Source: DT-110 sp030148525
GTDB lineage: Bacteria; Bacteroidota; Bacteroidia; Chitinophagales; Saprospiraceae
DNA: 64,000 nt
Reading direction: 5' to 3'
Assembly: GCA_965227445.1 (NCBI GenBank)
Contig: OZ245751.1
Coordinates: forward strand, 5,208,001 to 5,272,000
In this document: piece after piece, positions 45,399 to 54,625 of the stretch
Position numbering within the stretch: the first letter of the stretch is position 1
How the letters are laid out: each line of letters begins with the position of its first letter
Program-made: the position numbers and the translations under genes
Notes under the pieces: model-generated
The model's input: only the letters and a program-made list of their open reading frames with translations
Told to the model about the DNA's origin: nothing
The model's database searches: none

Positions 45399-45685
45399 GA
45401 TAGTCAATTTAGATGAAGAATAGAATCCGTACTGTCGTGCGTAATACATCATCCAATTTGTCCCGAAAAACGGATCAATGGCTAGGCGTTTCTTCCCGCA
45501 GGGTTATCAATTGTTCCTGGTGTTGGGTATTTGGTAGTAGGATGGGTATCGTATACCAAATTCTAAATACCAGTTTTTTACCTAACTACTGGATTTTTAT
45601 CAGAAAACAAACGATATTGTTTGCAGTTAAAACATTTTGTTTTCACCAAACCAATCATTAACCAATAACCTAAAATCACCCAACC
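45399..45685. other. Intergenic region with short heptad element
   Basis: No gene seen. GGGTATT TGGTAGT AGGATGG (45525-45545) is followed by a GGTATCGTATACC palindrome and a partly complementary AAATACC...CCTAACTACTGG. Confidence 0.6.
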
Positions 45686-46045
45686 ATGACTACACAAGAA
45701 GTCGCTGACCGCCTGGTCACTCTTAGCCGCGAAGGCAAAAGTGCCGATGCGTACAAGGAATTATTTGCCGATCACGCCGTAGCAATCGAACCCGACTACC
45801 CGCAGGTACCTCAAAAGCGTACCGAAGGCAAGGAGGCTTTGCTCAAAAAAGACAAAGAATTTGGGGAGATGATGGAAGAGTTCCACGATAGCTCCGTATC
45901 GGATCCCATTGTCGCCGGAAATCACTTTACCGTTTCCATGATGCTCGATGCCACCTTCAAAGAGCAGGGGCGTATGAAGATGGATGAGATTTGCGTCTAT
46001 AAGGTGGAAGACGGAAAGATTGTATCGGAGCAATTTTTCTATTAA
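45686..46045 (+). CDS. SnoaL-like / NTF2-fold protein
   Basis: 119 residues. It has an N-terminal helix (VADRLVTLSREGKSADAYKELFADHAVAIEP) and repeated beta strands (NHFTVSMMLDATF, MKMDEICVYKVEDGKIVSEQFFY), the pattern of a SnoaL-like NTF2 fold. These proteins bind or isomerise small ligands; the substrate is not evident. A hairpin GAAGCTGGATAGAAGA/TCTTCTATCTAGCTTC (46061-46110) follows. Confidence 0.8.
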   Translation: MTTQEVADRLVTLSREGKSADAYKELFADHAVAIEPDYPQVPQKRTEGKEALLKKDKEFGEMMEEFHDSSVSDPIVAGNHFTVSMMLDATFKEQGRMKMDEICVYKVEDGKIVSEQFFY

Positions 46046-46127
46046 AAGAGGTCAGACTTTTGGAAGCTGGATAGAAGACAAGATCCGAGTCCGCATCTTC
46101 TATCTAGCTTCTACTCATCTTTAATCT

Positions 46128-47651
46128 TCAGGAGATGTATACCACACTCATCACCTCCGCTACACAGGCCGGTTTCTCCTTCCCTTCGACCTCCATCGTA
46201 CAGGATAATCCGATCAGCATTCCGCCGTCGGCGCGGGGTTCGAGTTTATCCAGAGTAGCGTGCATACGCAGGCGATCGCCCGCGTAGACAGCCTGTGGAA
46301 AACGCACCCGGTTAGTGCCGTAATTGAACGAAAGGCGGACATTATCCAGATTGATCAGTTCGTATACGTTCTTAGAGATCAGGGAGAGTGACATATAGCC
46401 GTGCGCCAGGCAGCGACCTTCGGGAAGTTCATGGGCAGCACGCTCCTCGTCGACGTGGATCCACTGATGGTCACCGGTCGCATCGGCAAAATGGTTGATC
46501 ATTTCCTGAGTGATGGCCATCCAATCAGTCCTGCCAATTGATTTGCCCAGGTAGGCTTTGACCTCGTCCAGAGACCCTAATTGTAGTGGTCCGTCGGGCC
46601 TAGGGGCGGACTCCGGTTGTTCCGTTGCTTGCGGTTTTGGTGCAGATGTTGCTTTTGAAGCCGGCGGCTGAAGTTCCCGCATGACCACCACGGCCTTGCC
46701 CTGCACTTTCCGGCCGGCCATATCTTGCAGGGCTTTTGGCGCTTCCTCCAGGGTGTATTGACCATGTATTTTCTGACGGATATTACCCGCCTGCATCCAC
46801 TGCATAAGCTGCATTAGGTTTTGCAGGTTCTGACCCGGATTCTTCTCTGCAAAGCTCCCCCAGAACACACCCATGACTGAACACCCCTTCAAGAGGGGTA
46901 AATTGAAGGGCAATTTGGGTATATCCCCTGCCGCAAAGCCAATCACGAGATAACGGCCCTCCCAGGCCATACTGCGCAGGGCTGCTTCAGCGTAGGTTCC
47001 GCCCACAGGATCTACTACTACGTCGACACCTTTTTTACCGACGATCTCTTTGATGCGATCGCGCAGATCCCCGGAGCTATAATTTATCGTGTGTGTGGCT
47101 CCCTGCTCGCGACAAACCGCTAATTTTTCATCCGTTGAAGCAGCCGCAATGACGGTTGCCCCCATGACCGAGGCGAGCTCCACCGCCGCCAGGCCAACGC
47201 CACCCGCCGCACCGAGTACCAATACTGTTTCTCCTTTCGCAAGCTGCGCCCGATCCTGCAGGGCATGCAAGGCCGTTCCGTAGGTATAAAGCGTGGTAGC
47301 CGCCGTAACTGAATCCAACTGGTCGGGAATCGGAAAAGCCCGCTTGGCCGACACCACTACCTGATCCGCAAATCCACCCCAACCGCAAAGCGCCAGAACA
47401 CGCATGCCTGACTTTATTTGACCTACGCCTTCACCCGCTTCCACTACGGTACCGGCAACCTCTCCGCCCGGTGCAAAGGGACGCTCCGGCTTGAATTGAT
47501 ACTGATCCTGAATGATCAATAAATCCGGGAAATTGACACCGCAGGCATCTACGGCTACCACCACCTCTCCTTTACCGGCAGATAATGGCTCAATCTGATC
47601 GAGTTGTAAAGAAGCTGGACCACCAATGCGGTGGGAACGGAGGGATCTCAT
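46128..47651 (-). CDS. Fusion of quinone oxidoreductase (MDR) and MaoC-like hydratase
   Basis: 507 residues. Residues 1-327 are a zinc-free medium-chain dehydrogenase/reductase of the quinone/enoyl-reductase type: ACGVNFPDLLIIQD, GGEVAGTVVEAG, the NADPH-binding VLVLGAAGGVGLAAVELA and VDVVVDPVGG. An Ala/Pro/Ser-rich linker (about 328-355) leads to a MaoC-like hot-dog domain with the hydratase dyad D394 and H399 (FADATGDHQWIHVDEERA). Substrates are probably acyl-CoA or enone thioesters (hydration plus reduction). The order of reactions is inference. Confidence 0.9.
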   Translation of the reverse strand: MRSLRSHRIGGPASLQLDQIEPLSAGKGEVVVAVDACGVNFPDLLIIQDQYQFKPERPFAPGGEVAGTVVEAGEGVGQIKSGMRVLALCGWGGFADQVVVSAKRAFPIPDQLDSVTAATTLYTYGTALHALQDRAQLAKGETVLVLGAAGGVGLAAVELASVMGATVIAAASTDEKLAVCREQGATHTINYSSGDLRDRIKEIVGKKGVDVVVDPVGGTYAEAALRSMAWEGRYLVIGFAAGDIPKLPFNLPLLKGCSVMGVFWGSFAEKNPGQNLQNLMQLMQWMQAGNIRQKIHGQYTLEEAPKALQDMAGRKVQGKAVVVMRELQPPASKATSAPKPQATEQPESAPRPDGPLQLGSLDEVKAYLGKSIGRTDWMAITQEMINHFADATGDHQWIHVDEERAAHELPEGRCLAHGYMSLSLISKNVYELINLDNVRLSFNYGTNRVRFPQAVYAGDRLRMHATLDKLEPRADGGMLIGLSCTMEVEGKEKPACVAEVMSVVYIS

Positions 47652-47660
47652 TGAAATGCC

Positions 47661-47897
47661 TAATTTTTAATGATTAATTTTTAATTAAGAGCGTGTTTGG
47701 GATTTATCCTTTGGACTGCAAATGTCTAGAATTTGAACCTCACTGCAGCCTTTTTTCGCCCCGTAGCCATGCTACGAAGCTCAAAAAAGGCTTTGTGAGA
47801 ACCAAATTCTAGACATTTTCGCCATCAAAAACAAATCCCAAACACGCTCTAAGTGAAACCGTCACCTAATTAAAAATTAATCATTATGCATTAAAAA
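47661..47897. repeat. Large palindromic element (MITE-like), 163-nt core hairpin
   Basis: Core arms AGAGCGTGTTTGGGATTT (47688-47705) and AAATCCCAAACACGCTCT (47833-47850) pair perfectly over 18 bp. Inner arms AATGTCTAGAATTTG (47721-47735) and CAAATTCTAGACATT (47803-47817) pair over 15. AGCCTTTTTT pairs with AAAAAAGGCT, and a GTAGC/GCTAC tip closes it. AT-rich flanks (TAATTTTTAATGATTAATTT and its complement) extend the symmetry to about 237 bp. Confidence 0.88.
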
Positions 47898-49634
47898 TTA
47901 CTCAACTTCGTGCGTTACCGTTCCACCTTTCGCACTCTCAATGCGAATGGTCAGAGGGGTATTTTCATCCGCTTTTACGATCCAGCGAACATCGACTGTG
48001 CTGAGCCCGGAAATGTTGTCGACCGCCAGCCGCTCGGGACGAAACTCTTGTTCTTCAGCATCACCCGTATCGCGATTGAGCAGACGCATACCGGCAACTA
48101 CCTCACCCCCCTGCAGACTAATGAAATCCGGTGGTGAAATGTTGTTCCGCAGGTCGTGATCACTATGGGTGGGAATGATCCGTTGGTTACCGATGGTGGC
48201 AGTTACCTCCAGGTATCCGTCCCCCAGATCCTCCTTGGTTACCTCTTCTACCACCAGCTTGGGCGTTTGGAAGGCGTGATAAAGGGTAAAGGCCATATTG
48301 CGGTGGGCATCGGTTTCGAGCAGGAAGCCCGGATCAGCCCGACGGTAGTTGCGGCGGTTACCCCCGATTTCGATCTTACCGTAAGTAGGGTGGTCGTACT
48401 CCTCCCAGGGCATGAATTGATCGCTGAACAACAAGCGCTCCTCAAACAGTTGAGTTGCTTCCTGAGAGCGGTCATTACTGTTAAACATCAGGTAGCTGGT
48501 ATACAATTCGTTGGTGAAGGTGAAAATACCACGTCCGCCGTGGAACCAATCGAGCTCACCACCGAATACAGAATACAGGTCATCCCAAACCACCAGGTAG
48601 CGATAACCGGGGATCAGGCTTTCACCTAACTCACCCAATTGATCGTATACCTGCACATCGCGGCGGGAATAGGTAGGACGATCTTCTTCGGCTCCGGGCC
48701 CGCGTAGCAACATACCACCGGAGTTGTGGTACGACTGTGCACCGGCAATATTCGGGTGGTCCATTACAAACTCCATTACGGCCCGGTTTTCGGGGATGGA
48801 GAAGGGGTAGTGGTGTGAGCCCCGTTGAATGTATTCCGGTTGCCAATTCCAGCCCCAGTTACGGTTGGGGTCGTAATAACCACCTACCCGGTCTTCGTTA
48901 ATCTGTCCGTCGCCATCATTGTCGATCCCTTCCGTTCCGATAATTTCGTGCGTCCCGCGTTGATCGCCGGTAACCCGTATCATGCGATTCGGGTTCTGCG
49001 GATCAATGATATAATCACCGTAAGGCGAGCGGCGACGCATCTGAGTGATCTCGCCGTCGCCGTTCAGATCGTCGTAACCATCCTCGTCGTAGATACCGTC
49101 CCGGTCATCGTCGATCGGGATCATACCGGAGCGGGGGGTATTAGCTGTATTATCTCCCTTCATATAGGCGTTACGCGCATCGGGATTGATCGTCGGGACG
49201 ATGTAAAAGACCTTTTCCTTGAGGAGATTAGTAATAAAGTCGTTCTGACCAAAGCTTTCGGCCAGGTACCAGGCGGTGTAAATAGCGATCTCTGAACCCT
49301 GGATCTCGTTGGAGTGGATGTTCCCGTCGATATAGAAACCGGGCTTTTCCAGGTCAGAGCCAGTGCTCTGATCGGTGACGGTCATGCACCACAGGTCACG
49401 ACCTTCGTAGGATTTACCAATTGACTGCACCGAAATGAGGTCCGGATGGGCAGCGGCCAGTTTTTTGGCCAGTGTTTCCAAACCTTCGGCCGTATAGTAT
49501 CGATTAAAGCTGATCTCAACTTTAGGATTGGCCGGCGTTCCGACCGCCTGAAAGATTTGTTCGGGCGTTTGGGCCATGGCAAGTGCCGGCAGCAAAAGCA
49601 GGCTCAACGCCCCGATTATATGTCGAATGGTCAT
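47898..49634 (-). CDS. M14-family zinc carboxypeptidase, active-site intact
   Basis: 578 residues with signal peptide (1-21). Zinc ligands H107 and E110 (DGNIHSNEIQGSE) and H303 (SYHNSGGML), catalytic E376 (FTFTNELYTS). A Ca-binding-type repeat (DDDRDGIYDEDGYDDLNGDG, about 175-194) sits within the catalytic domain. The C-terminal ~130 residues form a beta-sandwich (DVRWIVKADENTPLTIRIES). It is a secreted exopeptidase, encoded just after an inactive-looking paralogue. Confidence 0.93.
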   Translation of the reverse strand: MTIRHIIGALSLLLLPALAMAQTPEQIFQAVGTPANPKVEISFNRYYTAEGLETLAKKLAAAHPDLISVQSIGKSYEGRDLWCMTVTDQSTGSDLEKPGFYIDGNIHSNEIQGSEIAIYTAWYLAESFGQNDFITNLLKEKVFYIVPTINPDARNAYMKGDNTANTPRSGMIPIDDDRDGIYDEDGYDDLNGDGEITQMRRRSPYGDYIIDPQNPNRMIRVTGDQRGTHEIIGTEGIDNDGDGQINEDRVGGYYDPNRNWGWNWQPEYIQRGSHHYPFSIPENRAVMEFVMDHPNIAGAQSYHNSGGMLLRGPGAEEDRPTYSRRDVQVYDQLGELGESLIPGYRYLVVWDDLYSVFGGELDWFHGGRGIFTFTNELYTSYLMFNSNDRSQEATQLFEERLLFSDQFMPWEEYDHPTYGKIEIGGNRRNYRRADPGFLLETDAHRNMAFTLYHAFQTPKLVVEEVTKEDLGDGYLEVTATIGNQRIIPTHSDHDLRNNISPPDFISLQGGEVVAGMRLLNRDTGDAEEQEFRPERLAVDNISGLSTVDVRWIVKADENTPLTIRIESAKGGTVTHEVE

Positions 49635-49642
49635 AGTATCAA

Positions 49643-51304
49643 TTATTGGAGGTTGAGAGTAATGGTTTCTGTTCCCAGGTGGGGGGCGCCAGCCGACAGG
49701 GTTACCGTGCCGTTACCGCGCACCAACCAGGAGAGTTCGCGGGATTCACCGCTATCCATCGCGGGGTAGAGGTAAATGGGGCGTCCGGTGCTCAGCGCCT
49801 GGCCGTCGGCCAATTCGAGCTCAACCCGCAGTCGCTTCACCCAATTAAAGTTATTGCCAATCTGAGAAGCGGTGGGCATCATGCCGGTGTTAACCACCGT
49901 GGCTTTTACCCGCCACAGATTATCGTCGACCTGCTCGGTACGCACATTGCTGAGCGATACCACGGGGCGGTGTCTGGTCAATTGCAGTGTAAAGTCGGCG
50001 TGTTGATCGATCAGCTCACGTACCTGAACGTAGGGCGGGTTATAGGCCAGGAAGGGCGCCAGACCACCCACTTCCACCGATTGCCCCGGATAATCGGGAT
50101 GCTCAATGGGGGTCCAGTCGGCAAAGGCGTTATCGATACCCTCCGATTCGGCCCAGCGCAACAAATTCAAATCGGCATTCTTATCGCTGTTCGGCTCGTA
50201 TTGAGCGGCCTCGGTACTGTCTTTGGGCATTTGCCATTCGGGCACCTGCCACCCCGGAACACCGTAGCTGAAACGGCCGTAGTGGAAGTAAGCCCACTCC
50301 ATGAAGCCACCGCCACTCATGCTGGAGCGCGTCCCCTTCTTCACATCCACGTGCTCTTTATACAGCTCAGAAACCATTTTATTAACCGTGGCATCATTGC
50401 GCAGAATACCACTGATCACCCGTTGGCGATCATTGGATGGGCTGTACTCGTAGGGAGACGACAGGTTATCGGAGGGGCCAAAAGTCAATACCGCAAATAC
50501 ATTGAAACGATTGTACAGAAAATCAGCCAGTGCCCGTGTTTCTACTTCGGATACACCGTAATCCCCGGCCCCTTCCCGGAAAGTAGGATGCTGGAAAGTC
50601 CAGTTTTTATTGAAGAAAATGCCCCCGGGGCCATCCTCACTTTGCTGACCGTCCTCGTCGTTATCACGACCTTCCGGAAAGATGTGATAGCGGTTTTCGG
50701 GGCCGTCCGTTGCTTTTGCTTTACGCATGATGCGAGAGTCAGCCGGATGAACAACCCATTCGCCGTCGGGAGCCGCTACCCGCATTTGGGTGAGCATACC
50801 ATCGCCGTTCAGGTCTTCCCCCGGGTCTTCGTTGAGATAGCCGTCGCGATCCGTATCGGTGTCACGGGCATTAGCCATACGCTCGTACTTGAGATCGGCA
50901 AAATATTGGGCTGCCGCGTCGGGCGACATTTGCGGGAATATGTAAAAGGTGACCTCATCGAGCAGCGACCTGATTTCCGCTTCGGCACTACCGGCGAGCA
51001 GATTCTCCGCCACTCCCAGGGCTAACTCTTGGCCTAACAGATGGGGTCCGGCGACACCACCGACAATAGCTACAGCGGGCTTGGTATCTTTGTCTCCGGC
51101 ACCGATCGTTAATTGCCAGATAGGGCGACCAGCAGTGGTTTGTGCCAACGTAGTCACCTCCAGAAGTTCACCGTATTGTTGCTCCAGGGCACGGATACTG
51201 TTTTCCAGGGCTTGCCCGTTGCGGTACTCCTGCTGTCCCCACGCAGGGGCTGACAGCAACAGTCCCAGGATCACCAACCCGATGAATTGGGAAGTTTTGA
51301 ACAT
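49643..51304 (-). CDS. M14-like protein lacking zinc ligands (pseudo-carboxypeptidase)
   Basis: 553 residues from the ATG at 51304, which opens a signal peptide (MFKTSQFIGLVILGLLLSAP); the longer frame to 51385 adds a non-signal stretch. It is collinear with the downstream M14 enzyme, including the Asp-rich DTDTDRDGYLNEDPGEDLNG segment. But the zinc site is GGVAGPHLLGQE in place of DGNIHSNEIQGSE, the third His site is LTFGPSDNLSS in place of AQSYHNSGGML, and the catalytic Glu region reads RFSYGVPGW. It is probably a non-catalytic binding partner or regulator. Eight bases separate it from the active enzyme, so they form one operon. Confidence 0.85.
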   Translation of the reverse strand: MFKTSQFIGLVILGLLLSAPAWGQQEYRNGQALENSIRALEQQYGELLEVTTLAQTTAGRPIWQLTIGAGDKDTKPAVAIVGGVAGPHLLGQELALGVAENLLAGSAEAEIRSLLDEVTFYIFPQMSPDAAAQYFADLKYERMANARDTDTDRDGYLNEDPGEDLNGDGMLTQMRVAAPDGEWVVHPADSRIMRKAKATDGPENRYHIFPEGRDNDEDGQQSEDGPGGIFFNKNWTFQHPTFREGAGDYGVSEVETRALADFLYNRFNVFAVLTFGPSDNLSSPYEYSPSNDRQRVISGILRNDATVNKMVSELYKEHVDVKKGTRSSMSGGGFMEWAYFHYGRFSYGVPGWQVPEWQMPKDSTEAAQYEPNSDKNADLNLLRWAESEGIDNAFADWTPIEHPDYPGQSVEVGGLAPFLAYNPPYVQVRELIDQHADFTLQLTRHRPVVSLSNVRTEQVDDNLWRVKATVVNTGMMPTASQIGNNFNWVKRLRVELELADGQALSTGRPIYLYPAMDSGESRELSWLVRGNGTVTLSAGAPHLGTETITLNLQ

Positions 51305-51506
51305 AGTCTTTGTTTTATTATTCCTTAATGGTACTATTCCGCTAAAGATAATAGACCCACGGTAAAGGACAATACAAAAAGTCACATCCTCCCTGAATAG
51401 GGCGATTTCGTCGATAGAAATCCGGAATCCTTCCCTGTTTAATTCCGAATTACCGATAATCAGTTGTGGAGTCTGGCTATTAGATTGTATCTTACTAGTG
51501 AGTGTT

Positions 51507-51520
51507 TTTTGGCGAAAGCC
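51507..51520 (+). repeat. Mini-hairpin motif, GGC/GCC form
   Basis: TTTTGGC-GAAA-GCC continuing as CAAAG, so the stem extends to TTTGGC/GCCAAA. Lies in the leader of the Fe-S subunit gene. Confidence 0.8.
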
Positions 51521-51559
51521 AAAGAAAAATGCATGAATTAAACCATAATATGAGCTATC

Positions 51560-52024
51560 ATGGCAACATTTGATTTAAACATTAACGGAACAAACCAACA
51601 GGTCGATGTCGATCCCGACACCCCTATCCTATGGGTGTTGCGCGACTCCCTCAAAATGGTGGGCACCAAGTACGGTTGTGGTATCGGCCAGTGTGGATCG
51701 TGCACCATCCATGTCGACGGTTCGGCTATTCGCTCCTGTTCCCTGCCCGTAGGCAGTGTAGGCGACAAAAAAATTACCACCATTGAAGGGCTGGCGACTG
51801 ATCGGGGTCTGAACGCCGTCCAGGAAGCCTGGCTGGAAGAGGATGTAGCCCAGTGTGGCTATTGCCAGGCAGGTCAGATCATGAGTGCCGCCGCCTTACT
51901 GAAAGAAAATAAGAACCCCGACGATGCGCAGATCGAATCAGCAATGGCCGGGAACATCTGCCGCTGCGGTACCTACGTGCGCATTAAAAAGGCCGTGCGA
52001 TCAGCTGCCGACAAAATGGGGTAA
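51560..52024 (+). CDS. [2Fe-2S] subunit of xanthine-dehydrogenase-family oxidoreductase
   Basis: 154 residues. An N-terminal plant-type ferredoxin cluster CGIGQCGSC plus C59-type SCSLPV, then a C-terminal helical domain with CGYCQAGQIM and CRCGTY for the second [2Fe-2S] cluster. It matches the small subunit of isoquinoline 1-oxidoreductase/aldehyde oxidase-type enzymes. It passes electrons from the molybdenum site of the 733-residue partner 42 bp downstream. A TTTTGGCGAAAGCC mini-hairpin lies 39 bp upstream of the start. Confidence 0.95.
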   Translation: MATFDLNINGTNQQVDVDPDTPILWVLRDSLKMVGTKYGCGIGQCGSCTIHVDGSAIRSCSLPVGSVGDKKITTIEGLATDRGLNAVQEAWLEEDVAQCGYCQAGQIMSAAALLKENKNPDDAQIESAMAGNICRCGTYVRIKKAVRSAADKMG

Positions 52025-52066
52025 GTCCCATTCTGCTTTCCTTATTTTCTCAAAATAACGAACATC

Positions 52067-54268
52067 ATGACAACCAATATAAATAGCAAACATAACCGTC
52101 GGGCGTTTCTCAAGATCTCGACCGTTGCGGGTGGCGGACTCGTGCTGGGGCTCAATATGCTGACCTCCTGCCAACGCCCCGGAGCATCGGATGAGATCGA
52201 GATGCCCGAAGAATGGTTCGAAATGAACGCCTACCTCAAAGTAGGTGATAATGGCGTGGTAACCATTTTTTCCCCTAATCCGGAGATTGGCCAGAACGTA
52301 AAAACGTCTATGCCCATGATCGTTGCCGAAGAGCTCGATGTGGACTGGAAAAACGTAGTGGTCGAACAAGCCGGCCTGGATACCGATAAATATACCCGCC
52401 AACTGGCGGGTGGTAGTCAATCGATCCGACAGGGCTGGAACGGCCTGCGCAAAGCGGGAGCTACGGCGCGCTACATGCTGCTCATGGCTGCTGCGGAGCA
52501 ATGGGAGGTACCCGTTGAGGAACTGACCACCTCCAATGGCATGATCATGCACGAGGGATCCGGTCAGAAGATCGGCTACGGTGAAGTAGCCTCCGCCGCT
52601 GGCCAATTGCAGGTACCCGAGGAAGTCCCTATGAAAGAAGCTAAAGACTTCAACATTATCGGTACCCCAACCCTGAACGTGGATGGTGAAGCCATCGTCA
52701 CCGGTAAGCCGCTCTTCGGACTCGACGTGCAGCGCGAGGGTATGCTGATCGCCATGGCCGAGCATGCACCGGCCTTCGGTATGACGGTTAAGACCTTCGA
52801 TGCCACCGATGCTCTGGCTATGCCGGGCATTAAAGATGTATTCACTATCAACACCAGACCCGAAGGTGCGGAGCAGCAATGGTCCGACGTCAATGCCTTC
52901 CCCGAGTTAGTGGTAGTAGTCGGTGAGACAACCTGGCAGGTCATGAAGGCCAAAAAAGCCCTTAAGATCGAGTGGGAAAAAACCAGCGATCTCGAAAATA
53001 CCGCTAACCACGAAACAGCTTTGGCTCAGCTCATCGAACAGCCTACTGCCGAACCCGCCCGCCGCGACGGCAATCCGGAAAAGGCTTTTGCGGAAGCTGC
53101 ACAAGTGATCGAGCGCACCTACTCGGCCCCCTTCCTGGCCCACAATCCGATGGAGCCGATGAACTTCTTTGCCCACGTTACTGATGAAAAGGCCGAACTG
53201 CTTGGCCCCATACAGACCCCGCAATACCTGCGCATGACCGCTTCCGAATTGCTCGGCATGCCAGAGGAGAAGGTATCCATCATGATGACCCGCATGGGGG
53301 GAGGCTTCGGGCGTCGCCTGTATGGACACTTCGGTGTGGAGGCAGCCCTTATCTCCCAGAAAGCCAAAGCACCGGTCAAACTGGTGTACAGCCGCGAAGA
53401 TGACATGACCAACGGCGTTTATCGACCGGCCTATAAAGTGAAATACCGCGCAGCCCTGGATGCCGATAACAACCTGATCGGTTTCCACGTGCGCGGAGCC
53501 GGCGTTCACGGAAGCCCCGTATTCCAAAACCGCTTCCCGGCTGGTGCAGTCGACAATTACCTGGTCGAAAACCACGGCCTCGAGTCTAATGTATCAACCG
53601 GTGCCTGGCGTGCACCGCGGTCCAATTTCATTGCCGGAGCGGAGCAATCCTTCCTCGATGAAGTAGCGGAAGCTGCCGGCAAGGATCCTATTGAGATGCG
53701 TCTGGAGCTCTTTGAACGCGCTCAGAACAACCCCGTGGGTGAAAACAACGACTACGATGCCGAGCGCTACGCCGGTGTACTCAAGCTGGTGAAGGAGAAG
53801 TGCAACTGGGGTACGGAAGCCGATGGTACCTACCGCGGTGTCTCGGCCTACTACTGCCACAACTCCTACGTGGCCCAGGTAGTCGACATCGTAAAAGAAG
53901 ACGGTAAGCCACGGGTCAATAAGGTTTGGTGTGCGGTGGATTGCGGCATTGTCGTCAATCCCGAAGGCGCCAAAAATCAGATTGAAGGTGGCCTGGTCGA
54001 CGGTATCGGCCACGCCATGTTCAGTGCGCTTACCCTCAAAGAGGGACGCCCCGAACAGCAAAATTTCGATGCTTATCGCTTGATCCGCCACACCGAGGCA
54101 CCCCGCGAGATCGAAACGCATTTTGTGGATAATGGTATTGATCCGACAGGTCTGGGTGAACCCGGCCTGCCTCCGATCCAGGCGGCTGTAGCCAACGCCC
54201 TCTATAAAGCGACGGGCAACCGCCTGTACAAGCAACCATTTGTACAAGAAGAAGAGTTGCTGGGTTAA
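52067..54268 (+). CDS. Molybdopterin-binding subunit of xanthine-dehydrogenase-family oxidoreductase
   Basis: 733 residues. A Tat signal (HNRRAFLKISTVAGGG, then LTSC which may be a lipobox) indicates export of the folded holo-enzyme. Core motifs: QNVKTSMPMIVAEELDVDW, GGSQSIRQGWNGLRKAGA, APFLAHNPMEPMN, MTRMGGGFGRRLYGHFG and the late GLGEPGLPPIQAAVANALY with the conserved catalytic Glu. It is an IorB-like Mo hydroxylase. The substrate, probably an aldehyde or N-heterocycle, is not evident. No cytochrome subunit follows. Confidence 0.94.
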   Translation: MTTNINSKHNRRAFLKISTVAGGGLVLGLNMLTSCQRPGASDEIEMPEEWFEMNAYLKVGDNGVVTIFSPNPEIGQNVKTSMPMIVAEELDVDWKNVVVEQAGLDTDKYTRQLAGGSQSIRQGWNGLRKAGATARYMLLMAAAEQWEVPVEELTTSNGMIMHEGSGQKIGYGEVASAAGQLQVPEEVPMKEAKDFNIIGTPTLNVDGEAIVTGKPLFGLDVQREGMLIAMAEHAPAFGMTVKTFDATDALAMPGIKDVFTINTRPEGAEQQWSDVNAFPELVVVVGETTWQVMKAKKALKIEWEKTSDLENTANHETALAQLIEQPTAEPARRDGNPEKAFAEAAQVIERTYSAPFLAHNPMEPMNFFAHVTDEKAELLGPIQTPQYLRMTASELLGMPEEKVSIMMTRMGGGFGRRLYGHFGVEAALISQKAKAPVKLVYSREDDMTNGVYRPAYKVKYRAALDADNNLIGFHVRGAGVHGSPVFQNRFPAGAVDNYLVENHGLESNVSTGAWRAPRSNFIAGAEQSFLDEVAEAAGKDPIEMRLELFERAQNNPVGENNDYDAERYAGVLKLVKEKCNWGTEADGTYRGVSAYYCHNSYVAQVVDIVKEDGKPRVNKVWCAVDCGIVVNPEGAKNQIEGGLVDGIGHAMFSALTLKEGRPEQQNFDAYRLIRHTEAPREIETHFVDNGIDPTGLGEPGLPPIQAAVANALYKATGNRLYKQPFVQEEELLG

Positions 54269-54338
54269 CGATAGCCTGTATTGGCAACCTTCTCCCGGAA
54301 TTTGACTTCGGTCAGGTTCCAGGATTTTTTTGTTATCT

Positions 54339-54578
54339 GCCTTTCGGCAAAAAGAAGAGTTCCGTTGGAAAAGGCAGTTTCTGTTTGACGGGGAGCACTA
54401 TTTCCGCCTGACGGCAAAAGCGGACGGAACGACTCGCCTGGAACACGGAGAGTACTTTTCGGGGTTGCTGGTGCCGCTGTTCAAGCGCCGCATGCTGGCG
54501 GATACGGAAGCCAATTTCCGGGCTTTCAATGAAGCGATCAAGCAGCGATGTGAAAAGCCCGTTCGGACCGAAGTCTGA
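54339..54578 (+). pseudogene. SRPBCC-family protein fragment (N-terminus missing)
   Basis: About 75 codons matching the C-terminal half of SRPBCC/polyketide-cyclase proteins (FLFDGEHYFRLTA, TRLEHGEYFSGLLVPLFKRR, FRAFNEAIKQR). There is no in-frame ATG before the homology; only a TTG at 54330. The family-like sequence starts directly after the mini-hairpin GCCTTTCGGCAAAA at 54339-54352, so the truncation point coincides with that motif. A second loop variant GCCTGACGGCAAAA lies inside at 54406-54419. Confidence 0.7.
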
Positions 54579-54625
54579 ACGAGCTACTCCACAGTTAGTC
54601 GGGTTTACATCTTCAACACGAGCGC

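Noticed and set aside
49646..51025. 459-codon plus-strand frame
   Set aside because: Antisense to the M14-like gene; no signal peptide, domains or plausible composition, while the minus-strand frame is clearly homologous to its neighbour.
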